From positions 186,001 through 250,000 of the forward strand of contig NZ_FWXN01000001.1 of NCBI RefSeq assembly GCF_900176385.1: a stretch of DNA of 64,000 bases. The letters run 5' to 3'. Positions 52,417 through 59,883 of this stretch are shown here, one piece after another. The translations under genes and the position numbers were made by a program. The stretch comes from Janibacter indicus (GTDB lineage Bacteria > Actinomycetota > Actinomycetes > Actinomycetales > Dermatophilaceae). Position 1 is the stretch's first letter; the number at the start of each line of letters is the position of its first letter. The notes under the pieces were generated by a model. The model worked only from the letters and a program-made list of their open reading frames with translations, was not told the DNA's origin and made no database searches.

Positions 52417-52469
52417 GTAACGGTCAGTTATGTCTCAGGGTGTGGTCCGGGCGTCGGTGGGCGAGCGGC

Positions 52470-52475
52470 GATACT
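52470..52475 (+). promoter_or_regulatory. Leaderless -10 element of the Rrf2 gene
   Basis: GATACT lies 6 nt before ATG 52482. Confidence 0.45.
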
Positions 52476-52481
52476 GGGGGC

Positions 52482-52943
52482 ATGGACATCTCGGCCCGAT
52501 CGGACTACGCCGTCCGCGCGATGCTCACCCTGGCCGCCTCGGGCGAAGGGGGGACACCCGTCTCCGTCGTCCGGCTGGCTGCGGAGCAGGAGCTGCCGCG
52601 CAAGTTCCTCGAGGCGATCCTCGCCGACCTGCGCCGCTCGGGGCTCGTCTCCAGCCGCATGGGCGCCAACGGCGGCTACCTCCTCGCCCGGGCCTCCGCC
52701 GACATCACCGTCGGTGATGTCATCCGCGCCGTCGACGGCCCGCTCGCCGAGGTTCGCGGGGAGCGGCCGCAGGCGACGAGCTACGAGGGGGCGGCGACCC
52801 ACCTGCGCACCGTCTGGGTGGCCGTGCGCTCGAGCGTGCGCTCCGTCCTCGACGGCACGAGCCTCGCCGACGTGCTGAGCGGTGACTTCCCCGACGCGGT
52901 CACCGAGGCGGTGGCGGCCCCCGGGGCCTGGGAGAACCGCTGA
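52482..52943 (+). CDS. Rrf2-family transcriptional regulator without cluster cysteines
   Basis: 153 aa. The N-terminal winged helix is typical of Rrf2: MDISARSDYAVRAMLTLAAS, LPRKFLEAILADLRRSGLV, SRMGANGGYLLARASADIT. The protein contains no cysteine at all, so it cannot hold an IscR/NsrR-type Fe-S cluster; it may sense a metabolite or partner protein, as the sulfur regulator CymR does. It is divergent from the TauE exporter, its likely target. The rpsP promoter begins directly after its stop. Confidence 0.9.
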   Translation: MDISARSDYAVRAMLTLAASGEGGTPVSVVRLAAEQELPRKFLEAILADLRRSGLVSSRMGANGGYLLARASADITVGDVIRAVDGPLAEVRGERPQATSYEGAATHLRTVWVAVRSSVRSVLDGTSLADVLSGDFPDAVTEAVAAPGAWENR

Positions 52944-52950
52944 CCGGTTT

Positions 52951-52979
52951 TTGCCGGGGGTGGCTCCTCGTGGAAGAAT
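52951..52979 (+). promoter_or_regulatory. Promoter of the rpsP operon
   Basis: TTGCCG (-35) and AAGAAT (-10) are separated by 17 bp, beginning 8 bp after the Rrf2 stop. It leaves an untranslated leader of about 120 nt before rpsP. Confidence 0.5.
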
Positions 52980-53051
52980 CCCCCTTCGTACCCGTCCGCG
53001 CCGGGGATCCCTCCTGCGTGCGCCGGATGCCTACACCCCGAGCTCGATACC

Positions 53052-53070
53052 CCGTGCGATCCGCGCACGG
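53052..53070 (+). promoter_or_regulatory. Hairpin in the rpsP leader
   Basis: CCGTGCG-ATCCG-CGCACGG, a perfect 7-bp stem, lies 39 nt before the rpsP start. It might be part of a ribosomal-protein leader; no known leader family was recognised. Confidence 0.35.
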
Positions 53071-53108
53071 TCTCGCCGTGCTCATGAACTCGAAGGAGAC
53101 CACGCACC

Positions 53109-53621
53109 GTGGCCGTCAAGATTCGTCTCAAGCGGATGGGCAAGATCCGCGCCCCCTTCTACCGCGTCGTCATCATGGACTCCCGTGCCAAGCGGGACGG
53201 CCGGGCGATCGAGGAGATCGGCAAGTACCACCCCACCGAGGAGCCCTCGGTCATCGACATCGACAGCGAGCGCGCGCAGTACTGGCTCTCCCAGGGCGCC
53301 CAGCCCACCGAGGCCGTCGCCGCCCTGCTGAAGGTCACCGGTGACTGGCAGAAGTTCAAGGGTGAGGCCGGCGCCGAGGGCACCCTCAAGGTCAAGGAGC
53401 CCAAGACCTCCAAGAAGGACCTCTACGAGGCCGCCCTCGCCTCCTCCGACAAGGAGGGCGCGGAGCACGAGGCCATCACCGCGAAGAAGAAGGCCGACAA
53501 GGAGGCCGCCGACAAGAAGGCTGCCGAGGAGAAGGCCGCTGCGGAGAAGGCCGAGGCCGAGGCTGCCGAGGCCCCCGCCGAGGAGACCCCGGCCGAGGCC
53601 GAGACCACCACCGAGGCCTGA
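53109..53621 (+). CDS. rpsP: 30S ribosomal protein S16 with long acidic/basic C-terminal extension
   Basis: 170 aa, about twice the bacterial core length. Residues 1-80 are S16 ([37 protein letters not shown]). Residues about 100-170 are a Lys/Glu/Ala-rich, probably helical then disordered tail ([20 protein letters not shown]), common in actinobacteria. GTG 53109 follows AAGGAGACC. It is the first gene of the operon rpsP-khpA, followed by rimM-trmD. Confidence 0.96.
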   Translation: MAVKIRLKRMGKIRAPFYRVVIMDSRAKRDGRAIEEIGKYHPTEEPSVIDIDSERAQYWLSQGAQPTEAVAALLKVTGDWQKFKGEAGAEGTLKVKEPKTSKKDLYEAALASSDKEGAEHEAITAKKKADKEAADKKAAEEKAAAEKAEAEAAEAPAEETPAEAETTTEA

Positions 53622-53622
53622 C

Positions 53623-53865
53623 ATGCTCGACGAGGCGCTCGAGCACCTGGTCACCGGCATCGTCGACCACAAGGACGACGTCGTCGTCCGGAGCAAGCAG
53701 CTGCGTCGCGGCCAGATCCTCGAGGTGCGCGTGCACCCCGACGACCTGGGCCGCGTCATCGGTCGCTCCGGCCGCACCGCCTCCGCCCTGCGCACCGTCC
53801 TCGGCGCGCTCTCCGGCGGGGAGAACGTGCGGATCGACATCGTCGACACCGACCGCGAGCGCTGA
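53623..53865 (+). CDS. khpA: KH-domain RNA-binding protein KhpA
   Basis: 80 aa single KH domain with the GxxG loop in VIGRSGRTASALRTVLGALS (about 47-66). KhpA binds RNA, often with KhpB, and affects small-RNA function and cell elongation in other bacteria. ATG 53623 overlaps the region just after the rpsP stop (1 bp gap), so the two are translationally coupled. A hairpin follows. Confidence 0.95.
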   Translation: MLDEALEHLVTGIVDHKDDVVVRSKQLRRGQILEVRVHPDDLGRVIGRSGRTASALRTVLGALSGGENVRIDIVDTDRER

Positions 53866-53888
53866 GGGCAGCGCCCACGTCATGACGG

Positions 53889-53918
53889 ATGGCCGTCACC
53901 CTGCGGGGTGGCGGCCAT
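53889..53918 (+). terminator. Hairpin between khpA and rimM
   Basis: ATGGCCGTCACCC pairs with 53906-53918 (13 bp, one G-U wobble) around a TGCG loop. It has no U-tract. With the rimM -10 box just downstream, it may separate rpsP-khpA from rimM-trmD transcription. Confidence 0.5.
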
Positions 53919-53942
53919 TCGCCATGTCGGGGCGCGGGTACA

Positions 53943-53948
53943 TATCTT
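53943..53948 (+). promoter_or_regulatory. Possible leaderless -10 element of rimM
   Basis: TATCTT lies 7 nt before ATG 53956 in the only AT-rich patch of this interval. Confidence 0.45.
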
Positions 53949-53955
53949 GTCCGGC

Positions 53956-54504
53956 ATGACTTCCACGCAGGGCCACGTCGTCGCCCGCATCGGCAAGCCG
54001 CACGCGCTGCGCGGCGAGGTGACCGTCCAGCTGCACACGGACGACCCCGAGAGCCGGCTGGTGCCCGGCGCCGTCTTCGAGACGCGGGCCGAGCCCGGGT
54101 CCGGCGTGCCGCGTCGCCTCACCCTGGCGACGACGCGTGTGCACCGCGGCATCTGGCTGCTCGGGTTCGAGGAGATCCCCGACCGCACGGGCGCCGAGTC
54201 GCTGCGCGGGACCCGGCTCGTGCTGTCGGCCGACGAGCCGGACCCGACAGCCGACGACGAGGGCTGGTACGAGGCGGACCTCGTGGGCCTGACCGCGGTC
54301 GCGCCCGACGGCACCACGGTCGGCGAGGTGGTCGCGCTCGAGCTCGGCGCCGCCCAGGACCGGCTGCGACTGCGGCGACCCGACGGCAGCGAGGCGCTCG
54401 TCCCCTTCGTCGAGGTGCTCGTCCCGGAGGTCGACCCCGAGGCCGGCCGACTCGTCGTCGACGCGCCCCCCGGTCTGCTCGACATCGACGCGAAGGGGGA
54501 GTGA
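53956..54504 (+). CDS. rimM: Ribosome maturation factor RimM
   Basis: 182 aa. Assists assembly of the 30S head by binding S19. The N-terminal barrel starts VVARIGKPHALRGEVTVQLH (about 8-27) and the C-terminal PRC-like domain has EGWYEADLVGLTAVAPDGTT and ALVPFVEVLVPEVD. ATG 53956 is favoured over an upstream in-frame ATG by the -10 box and typical length. It lies 3 bp before trmD. Confidence 0.95.
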   Translation: MTSTQGHVVARIGKPHALRGEVTVQLHTDDPESRLVPGAVFETRAEPGSGVPRRLTLATTRVHRGIWLLGFEEIPDRTGAESLRGTRLVLSADEPDPTADDEGWYEADLVGLTAVAPDGTTVGEVVALELGAAQDRLRLRRPDGSEALVPFVEVLVPEVDPEAGRLVVDAPPGLLDIDAKGE

Positions 54505-54507
54505 GCC

Positions 54508-55707
54508 GTGCGCATCGACGCCGTCTCGATCTTCCCCGACTACCTCGCGGCCCTCGACATCTCCCTCATCGGCAAGGCCCGTCGCGAGGGGATCATCGAC
54601 CTGCGGGTCCACGACCTGCGCGACTTCGCCCACGACCGGCACCGCACCGTCGACGACACCCCCTACGGCGGGGGAGCGGGCATGGTCATGAAGCCGCAGC
54701 CGTGGAGCGAGGCCCTCACGCACGTCCTCGACTCGGCGGACGAGACGACCGGCCCGGCGCCGGTGCTCGTCGTGCCCGGGCCCGGCGGTGAGCGCTTCAC
54801 CCAGGCGACCGCGCGCGAGCTCGCGCAGGCGCCCTGGCTGGCCTTTGCCTGCGGCCGCTACGAGGGCATCGACGAGCGGGTCTACGAGTGGGCGGCCGAG
54901 CGGATGCCCGTGCGGGTGGTCTCGCTCGGCGACTACGTGCTCAACGGCGGCGAGGTCGCCGTCCTGGCGATGGTCGAGGCCATCGGTCGGCTCCTGCCGG
55001 GCGTCGTCGGCAATGCCGAGTCGCTCGTCGAGGAGTCGCACGAAGGGGGTCTGCTCGAGTACCCGATCTACACCAAGCCCGCGGTGTGGGACGGCGGTGA
55101 CGGGGTCGAGCGCACCGTGCCCGACGTCCTGCTCGGCGGCAACCACGCGGCCATCGCGCAGTGGCGCCATGAGCAGCGGCTCGCCCGCACCGCCGCCCGT
55201 CGTCCCGACCTGCTGCACGTGGCGGCGACGACGGAGGAGCTCGCCGGGCTCGAGCACTCGGTCGCCACCCGGGCGGATGCCGCGGAGCTGACCGTGCTGC
55301 AGAAGGCCTGCTGGATCGAGATGGTCACGCCCGAGCAGCACTGGTGGGGCGCGCCCGCCGAGGACGCCGCGACCGTCGCCGACGACCTCGAGCACTGGAC
55401 GACGCACCTCTTCCGCTCGCAGGGGCGTCTCGTCGGATCGGTCCGGGTGCGGCGCGACCCGCAGGAGCCGACGACCTGGCAGATCGGGCGGCTCATGGTC
55501 GCGCCCGATCTGCAGGGACGCGGGCTGGGACGGGCGCTGCTCGCGCACGCCGAGGCCCTCGCCCCGGCCGACGTGCGGGCCTACTGGCTCAACACCGGGG
55601 CCGACCAGTCGCGTCTGCTGCGGCTGTACAAGAAGGCCGGGTACCGGGTGTGCGGTCCCGGCGAGTGCCCGGGCACGGTCGACCTCAGCCGTCCCGTGCA
55701 CAGGTGA
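54508..55707 (+). CDS. trmD: tRNA (guanine-37-N1)-methyltransferase fused to a GNAT acetyltransferase
   Basis: 399 aa, versus about 230-270 for TrmD alone. Residues 1-230 are a complete Trm[52 protein letters not shown] and the SAM trefoil knot [20 protein letters not shown] (about 139-158). Residues about 250-399 are a GNAT domain: [20 protein letters not shown], then [20 protein letters not shown] with the acetyl-CoA loop QGRGLG. The reading frame is continuous with no internal start with a good ribosome-binding site, so this looks like a true fusion. GTG 54508 is 3 bp after rimM. Confidence 0.93.
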   Translation: MRIDAVSIFPDYLAALDISLIGKARREGIIDLRVHDLRDFAHDRHRTVDDTPYGGGAGMVMKPQPWSEALTHVLDSADETTGPAPVLVVPGPGGERFTQATARELAQAPWLAFACGRYEGIDERVYEWAAERMPVRVVSLGDYVLNGGEVAVLAMVEAIGRLLPGVVGNAESLVEESHEGGLLEYPIYTKPAVWDGGDGVERTVPDVLLGGNHAAIAQWRHEQRLARTAARRPDLLHVAATTEELAGLEHSVATRADAAELTVLQKACWIEMVTPEQHWWGAPAEDAATVADDLEHWTTHLFRSQGRLVGSVRVRRDPQEPTTWQIGRLMVAPDLQGRGLGRALLAHAEALAPADVRAYWLNTGADQSRLLRLYKKAGYRVCGPGECPGTVDLSRPVHR

Positions 55708-55708
55708 G

Positions 55709-55738
55709 TCACCCCCTTCGTCACGAAGGGAGGGGTCA
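55709..55738. terminator. Hairpin between trmD and the convergent membrane gene
   Basis: CCCTTCGT and ACGAAGGG arms meet over a C, extended by TCACCCC/GGGGTCA-type ends. The minus-strand gene's stop codon (55736-55738) lies inside it. It serves both directions. Confidence 0.65.
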
Positions 55739-56095
55739 CAGGCAGGCCGGGAGCCAGACGCGCAGGGCGACCTCGAGCGCGGCGGTGCCCACGAGGGCCG
55801 CGAACAGCCAGACCCACCCACGCGCCCGGTGACCCAGCGAGAGCAGGGCGACCGGGATCGCCAGCACGAGGAAGACCACGGGCAGGCTGGTCCGCAGGGC
55901 CGGGCCGAGGGCGTCGATGCCACCGCACTGCGACCCGAGCCCGGCCTCGAGGTCGATGAGCCCGCGCAGCCGCGAGGTGAGGACGGCAGCCGCCGGCGCG
56001 AGGAGGGTCACGGTGAGCACGGCACCGACGGCACGGCCGAGACGCGTGCCGCCGACGGACGTCGCCTCGTCGGCGGTCGGTCGATTTCTGGTCAC
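55736..56095 (-). CDS. Small three-helix membrane protein, unknown
   Basis: 119 aa. Not recognised. Three hydrophobic segments are visible: [18 protein letters not shown] (about 24-41), [18 protein letters not shown] (about 70-87) and [19 protein letters not shown] (about 93-111). One Cys lies in a loop ([11 protein letters not shown]). GTG 56095 has GGGAG 4 nt upstream. It is antisense to, and breaks, the otherwise collinear trmD-rplS operon seen in related bacteria, so it is probably an insertion. Confidence 0.72.
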   Translation of the reverse strand: MTRNRPTADEATSVGGTRLGRAVGAVLTVTLLAPAAAVLTSRLRGLIDLEAGLGSQCGGIDALGPALRTSLPVVFLVLAIPVALLSLGHRARGWVWLFAALVGTAALEVALRVWLPACL

Positions 56096-56277
56096 GCGCT
56101 CCCTCTGGCAGACTTGGACATCGCGCTCATGGACACCGCCCCTGCCACAGGGGGAGTGCCGGGAGCGACGAGGCCGACAGGCATCGTCACCCGCTGCACG
56201 CGGCGGTGGGCGCGACACCTCACACAGTACTGACGAGGGCGGACGACCTGTGGCGTCTGCAAGAAAGCGACAGCGCC

Positions 56278-56634
56278 ATGCAGCGTTTCGACGAGATCGA
56301 CAAGGCGTCCCTGCGGGACGACGTCCCCGAGTTCCGGGCCGGCGACACCGTCAAGGTCCACGTCAAGGTCATCGAGGGCAACCGCTCCCGTGTCCAGGTC
56401 TTCCAGGGCGTCGTCATCCGCCGCCACGGCGGCGGCGTGGGCGAGACCTTCACCGTCCGCAAGGTCTCCTTCGGCGTCGGTGTCGAGCGCACCTTCCCGC
56501 TCCACACGCCGGTCATCGAGAAGATCGAGGTCGCCACCCGTGGTGACGTCCGCCGCGCGAAGCTGTACTACCTGCGCAACCTGCGCGGCAAGGCGGCCCG
56601 CATCCGCGAGCGTCGCGAGACCCCCGCGAGCTGA
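56278..56634 (+). CDS. rplS: 50S ribosomal protein L19
   Basis: 118 aa. Sits at the 30S-50S interface. [20 protein letters not shown] (about 21-40), [20 protein letters not shown] (about 45-64) and the terminal [17 protein letters not shown] are diagnostic. ATG 56278 gives the usual N-terminus ([19 protein letters not shown]). The 180-bp region back to the divergent membrane gene must hold the rplS promoter; no clear -10/-35 pair was found. Confidence 0.96.
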   Translation: MQRFDEIDKASLRDDVPEFRAGDTVKVHVKVIEGNRSRVQVFQGVVIRRHGGGVGETFTVRKVSFGVGVERTFPLHTPVIEKIEVATRGDVRRAKLYYLRNLRGKAARIRERRETPAS

Positions 56635-56655
56635 CCCTCGCCCTGCTGCGGGCTC

Positions 56656-56661
56656 TAGGCT
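56656..56661 (+). promoter_or_regulatory. Leaderless -10 element of the first lepB
   Basis: TAGGCT lies 7 nt before ATG 56669. Confidence 0.5.
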
Positions 56662-56668
56662 GACCCCG

Positions 56669-57361
56669 ATGTCGACCGAGCCCACCCAGGACACCAGCGC
56701 CTCGACCCCCGCCGGAGACCCGGCGGGGGTCGACGCGCGTCCGGCCCGCCGGCTCCTGCTCGAGATCGGCATCGCCGTGCTCCTCGTCGTGCTGCTGCGA
56801 GCCTTCGTCATGCAGTCCTTCCACGTCCCGAGCGGGTCGATGGAGCCGACGATCATGCCGGGCGACCGGGTCGTCGTCACCAAGATCGGCGCGGGCGAGG
56901 TGGAGCGCGGTGACGTCATCGTCTTCGACGGCACCGACACCTTCGCGGCCGCCGACCGCACCCCCTTCGCCTCCGACGGGGTCATCGGGCGCACGCTGTC
57001 CGCGATCGCCTCGACCCTGTCGATCGACCTGGGCGAGCAGGACTTCCTCAAGCGGGTCGCCGGGGTCGGGGGAGACCGGGTGACGTGCACGCCCGACGAC
57101 GGTCTGCAGGTCGACGGCCAACCCGTCGACGAGCCCTGGCTGGAGCCGGGGACGACCGCCTGCGACACCCCCTTCGACGTCACCGTCCCGCAGGGGCGCC
57201 TCTTCGTCCTCGGCGACAACCGAGGCGACTCCGCCGACTCCCGTGCCCACCTCGGTGACCCCGGCGGTGGCATGGTCCCCGTCGACGACGTCGTCGGCCA
57301 CGTGGCGTGGCGCTACTGGCCGCTGGACCGGATCGGTGGCCTCGGGGACCACGCCGGGTGA
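56669..57361 (+). CDS. lepB: Signal peptidase I (first of two)
   Basis: 230 aa. Cleaves signal peptides from exported proteins at the outer face of the membrane. One N-terminal helix (LLLEIGIAVLLVVLLRAFVM, about 31-50) precedes the catalytic Ser in FHVPSGSMEPTIMPGDRVVV (Ser at about 57) and the catalytic Lys in DFLKRVAGVGGDRVTC (about 127-142). GDNRGDSADSRAHLG (about 184-198) is the C-terminal box. ATG 56669 follows a leaderless -10 box. A second lepB follows. Confidence 0.95.
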   Translation: MSTEPTQDTSASTPAGDPAGVDARPARRLLLEIGIAVLLVVLLRAFVMQSFHVPSGSMEPTIMPGDRVVVTKIGAGEVERGDVIVFDGTDTFAAADRTPFASDGVIGRTLSAIASTLSIDLGEQDFLKRVAGVGGDRVTCTPDDGLQVDGQPVDEPWLEPGTTACDTPFDVTVPQGRLFVLGDNRGDSADSRAHLGDPGGGMVPVDDVVGHVAWRYWPLDRIGGLGDHAG

Positions 57362-57470
57362 GCGACCGGCTGCCGGGACACGGCGGTCACGGATGCGCCG
57401 AAGCGGGCGTCGAGCAGCAATACTGGAGCGGATGACGCCCGAACCCGGGGCGCGGTAGAGGAAGAGACCT

Positions 57471-58292
57471 GTGGCACACGATCCTGATTCGGCCCACGCA
57501 GAGGCCGAGGACGCCGAGCGGGAGCGGGCCCGGGACGAGCGGACGACCAACGAGCGCGGCTTCGGCGCCCGGCTCGGCGCGGTGGTCAAGGAGATCGTCG
57601 TCGTGCTGGCGATGGCCCTGACCCTGTCCTTCATCGTCAAGACCTTCCTCGTCCAGGCCTTCTTCATCCCCAGCGAGTCGATGCAGGACACCCTCCTCGT
57701 CGGCGACCGGGTCGTCGTCTCCAAGCTCACGCCGGGTCCCTTCGACATCAAGCGCGGCGACATCGTCGTCTTCGAGGACCCGGGCGACTGGCTCAGCCCG
57801 ACCCCCGAGACGAGCCGCGGGCCGGTGCTCGACGGGGTGCGTGACGCGCTGATGTTCGTCGGCCTGCTCCCCGACACCTCCGAGGGGCACCTCATCAAGC
57901 GGGTCATCGGCCTGCCGGGTGACCACGTGCAGTGCTGCGACGCCGAGGGGCGCCTGCTCATCAACGGCGAGCCGGTCGACGAGTCGCCCTACCTCAAGCC
58001 CGGGGTCGAGGCGAGCGAGCAGGAGTTCAACATCACCGTGCCGAGCGGGAGCCTGTGGGTCATGGGTGACAACCGCAGCGACTCGAGCGACTCGCGCTTC
58101 CACGACCCGGGCGGCACCGGCGACAAGGGGTCCGTCCCGATCGACCTCGTCGTCGGTCGTGCCGTCGTCACCGTCTGGCCCTTCGACCGCATGACGACGC
58201 TGAGCGACCACAGCGAGGTCTTCTCCGAGGTCCCCGACGCGGGCAGCAACCGCTCGCTCGGCCCGCCCGCGCGCGAGCCGCACACGTCGTGA
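57471..58292 (+). CDS. lepB: Signal peptidase I (second of two)
   Basis: 273 aa paralogue of the preceding gene with a longer, acidic N-terminus ([20 protein letters not shown]). Membrane helix [20 protein letters not shown] (about 44-63). Catalytic Ser in [20 protein letters not shown] (about 65-84). Catalytic Lys in [17 protein letters not shown] (about 139-155). Box [17 protein letters not shown]. The C-terminus extends about 25 residues beyond the fold. GTG 57471 has AGAGG upstream. Its end overlaps rnhB by 4 bp. Confidence 0.95.
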   Translation: MAHDPDSAHAEAEDAERERARDERTTNERGFGARLGAVVKEIVVVLAMALTLSFIVKTFLVQAFFIPSESMQDTLLVGDRVVVSKLTPGPFDIKRGDIVVFEDPGDWLSPTPETSRGPVLDGVRDALMFVGLLPDTSEGHLIKRVIGLPGDHVQCCDAEGRLLINGEPVDESPYLKPGVEASEQEFNITVPSGSLWVMGDNRSDSSDSRFHDPGGTGDKGSVPIDLVVGRAVVTVWPFDRMTTLSDHSEVFSEVPDAGSNRSLGPPAREPHTS

Positions 58293-59083
58293 CGCCCGCT
58301 CGCCGCGGGCCTCGCTCCGGGCGTGGCCTCTCCGGCAAACCCAGCCTGCGCGTCGAGCGCGAGCTGCAGCGTGCCGGGCACCGGGTGCTCGCCGGCATGG
58401 ACGAGGTGGGGCGCGGTGCGCTCGCCGGGCCGGTGAGCGTCGGGGTCGTCGTCATCGACGAGACCTGCCGCACCGCGCCGGCCGGTGTGCGCGACTCCAA
58501 GCTGCTCACGCCCGCGGCGCGTGAGGCGATGGTGCCGCGGCTGCACCGCTGGGCCCTCGGGCACGCGGTCGGGCACGCCTCGCCGGCGGAGATCGACGAG
58601 ATCGGGATCATCGCCGCGCTGCGCATCGCGGGTCAGCGGGCGCTCGGCCAGCTCGACGTGGTCCCCGACCTCGTCCTGCTCGACGGCAACCACGACTGGC
58701 TCACCGACCCCGACGAGGTGGGGCTCTTCGCCGAGCTGTCGGGTGGTGCCTCGACGCCGCCGGTGCGCACGATGATCAAGGCGGACATGCGGTGCAGCTC
58801 GGTCGCGGCGGCGAGCGTGCTGGCCAAGGTCGAGCGCGACTCCCGCATGGTCGAGCTCGCGCAGACACACCCGCACTACGGCTGGGCCGACAACAAGGGC
58901 TACTCCGCGAGTGCCCATCTCGACGCGCTCGCGGCCCACGGGCCGAGTGAGGAGCATCGCCGCTCGTGGTCCCTGCCGGGGGTGGCGGCCGTCGTGCCGC
59001 AGGCCGTGGGGGATGATGAGGTCGGACCGGGCGAGGGCCACGAGCTGCTCGCCGGCACGGTGAGCGAAGGGAGGTCCCGGTGA
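58289..59083 (+). CDS. rnhB: Ribonuclease HII
   Basis: 264 aa. Removes RNA from RNA-DNA hybrids and single ribonucleotides. The catalytic acidic residues are in [20 protein letters not shown] (about 32-51; Asp and Glu) and [11 protein letters not shown] (about 129-139), and [20 protein letters not shown] (about 164-183) is diagnostic. GTG 58289 overlaps lepB by 4 bp; the stop overlaps the DUF2469 gene by 4 bp. Confidence 0.96.
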   Translation: MTPARRGPRSGRGLSGKPSLRVERELQRAGHRVLAGMDEVGRGALAGPVSVGVVVIDETCRTAPAGVRDSKLLTPAAREAMVPRLHRWALGHAVGHASPAEIDEIGIIAALRIAGQRALGQLDVVPDLVLLDGNHDWLTDPDEVGLFAELSGGASTPPVRTMIKADMRCSSVAAASVLAKVERDSRMVELAQTHPHYGWADNKGYSASAHLDALAAHGPSEEHRRSWSLPGVAAVVPQAVGDDEVGPGEGHELLAGTVSEGRSR

Positions 59084-59394
59084 GCTCTGAGGACCTGGAG
59101 AAGTACGAGACCGAGATGGAGCTCGCGCTCTATCGCGAGTACCGCGACGTGGTGCACCTCTTCAGCCACGTCGTCGAGACCGAGCGGCGCTTCTACCTCG
59201 CCAACAGCGTCGACGTCACGGTCCGCGGCGAGGGAGCCGAGGTCTACTTCGAGGTGACGATGCAGGACGCGTGGGTGTGGGACATCTACCGTCCCGCGCG
59301 CTTCGCCAAGCAGGTGCGAGTCGTCACCTTCAAGGACGTCAACGTCGAGGAGCTCGCCAAGTCCGAGCTCGAGATGCCCGACGGCGGCTTCTAG
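59080..59394 (+). CDS. DUF2469 family protein
   Basis: 104 aa, highly conserved in actinobacteria, function unknown: [59 protein letters not shown]. It almost always lies between rnhB and yraN, as here. GTG 59080 overlaps rnhB by 4 bp. The last Asp/Gly residues match family ends, so it is complete. Confidence 0.93.
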   Translation: MSSEDLEKYETEMELALYREYRDVVHLFSHVVETERRFYLANSVDVTVRGEGAEVYFEVTMQDAWVWDIYRPARFAKQVRVVTFKDVNVEELAKSELEMPDGGF

Positions 59395-59511
59395 CCGAGT
59401 CGGGACCCCGTCCCCAGACCCGGTGCGGCGAGCGGCGGTGTCCACAGCCGCGAGGTGATGGCCTCGTCGGAGCCACCGGCCACCTTGACTGGAGGTCGGA
59501 GGTGGTCGCAG

Positions 59512-59883
59512 ATGACCGAGGTGGAGCCCACACGGGCGAGCGTGGGAGCGGACGGCGAGGACTTCGCCGTGACCTTCCTGACCAGGCAGGGCATGCAGCT
59601 GCTCGACCGCAACTGGCGGTGCAGCGAGGGCGAGATCGACCTCGTCATGAGAGACGGCGACGTGGTCGTCGTCTGCGAGGTCAAGACGCGGCGCAGCCGT
59701 GCCTTCGGTGACCCCGTGCACGCGATCACCCGGGCCAAGCTCGCGCGGCTGCGTCGGCTGGCGGGGCGGTGGCTCGCCGAGCACCGGGTCGACGCCCGGG
59801 GCGTGCGGCTGGACTTCGTCGGGCTGGTCCGCGACCCCGACGGCCTCTACGAGGTCGACTTCCGGCCCGGGGTGGGGCAGTGA
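59512..59883 (+). CDS. yraN: YraN/UPF0102 nuclease-like protein
   Basis: 123 aa. The restriction-endonuclease-like core is intact: GEDFAVTFLTRQGMQLLDRN (about 13-32), then EGEIDLVMRDGDVVVVCEVK with the ExD...ExK active-site pattern (about 36-55). Its role is unproven; YraN neighbours comM and dprA in many bacteria and is suspected in DNA processing. ATG 59512 has GGAGG 9 nt upstream; an in-frame ATG at 59455 would add residues not typical of the family. Its stop overlaps comM by 4 bp. Confidence 0.9.
   Translation: MTEVEPTRASVGADGEDFAVTFLTRQGMQLLDRNWRCSEGEIDLVMRDGDVVVVCEVKTRRSRAFGDPVHAITRAKLARLRRLAGRWLAEHRVDARGVRLDFVGLVRDPDGLYEVDFRPGVGQ

Noticed and set aside
52316-52440. SAM or cobalamin riboswitch in the TauE leader
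   Set aside because: No conserved core motifs; only a short palindrome and a promoter are visible.
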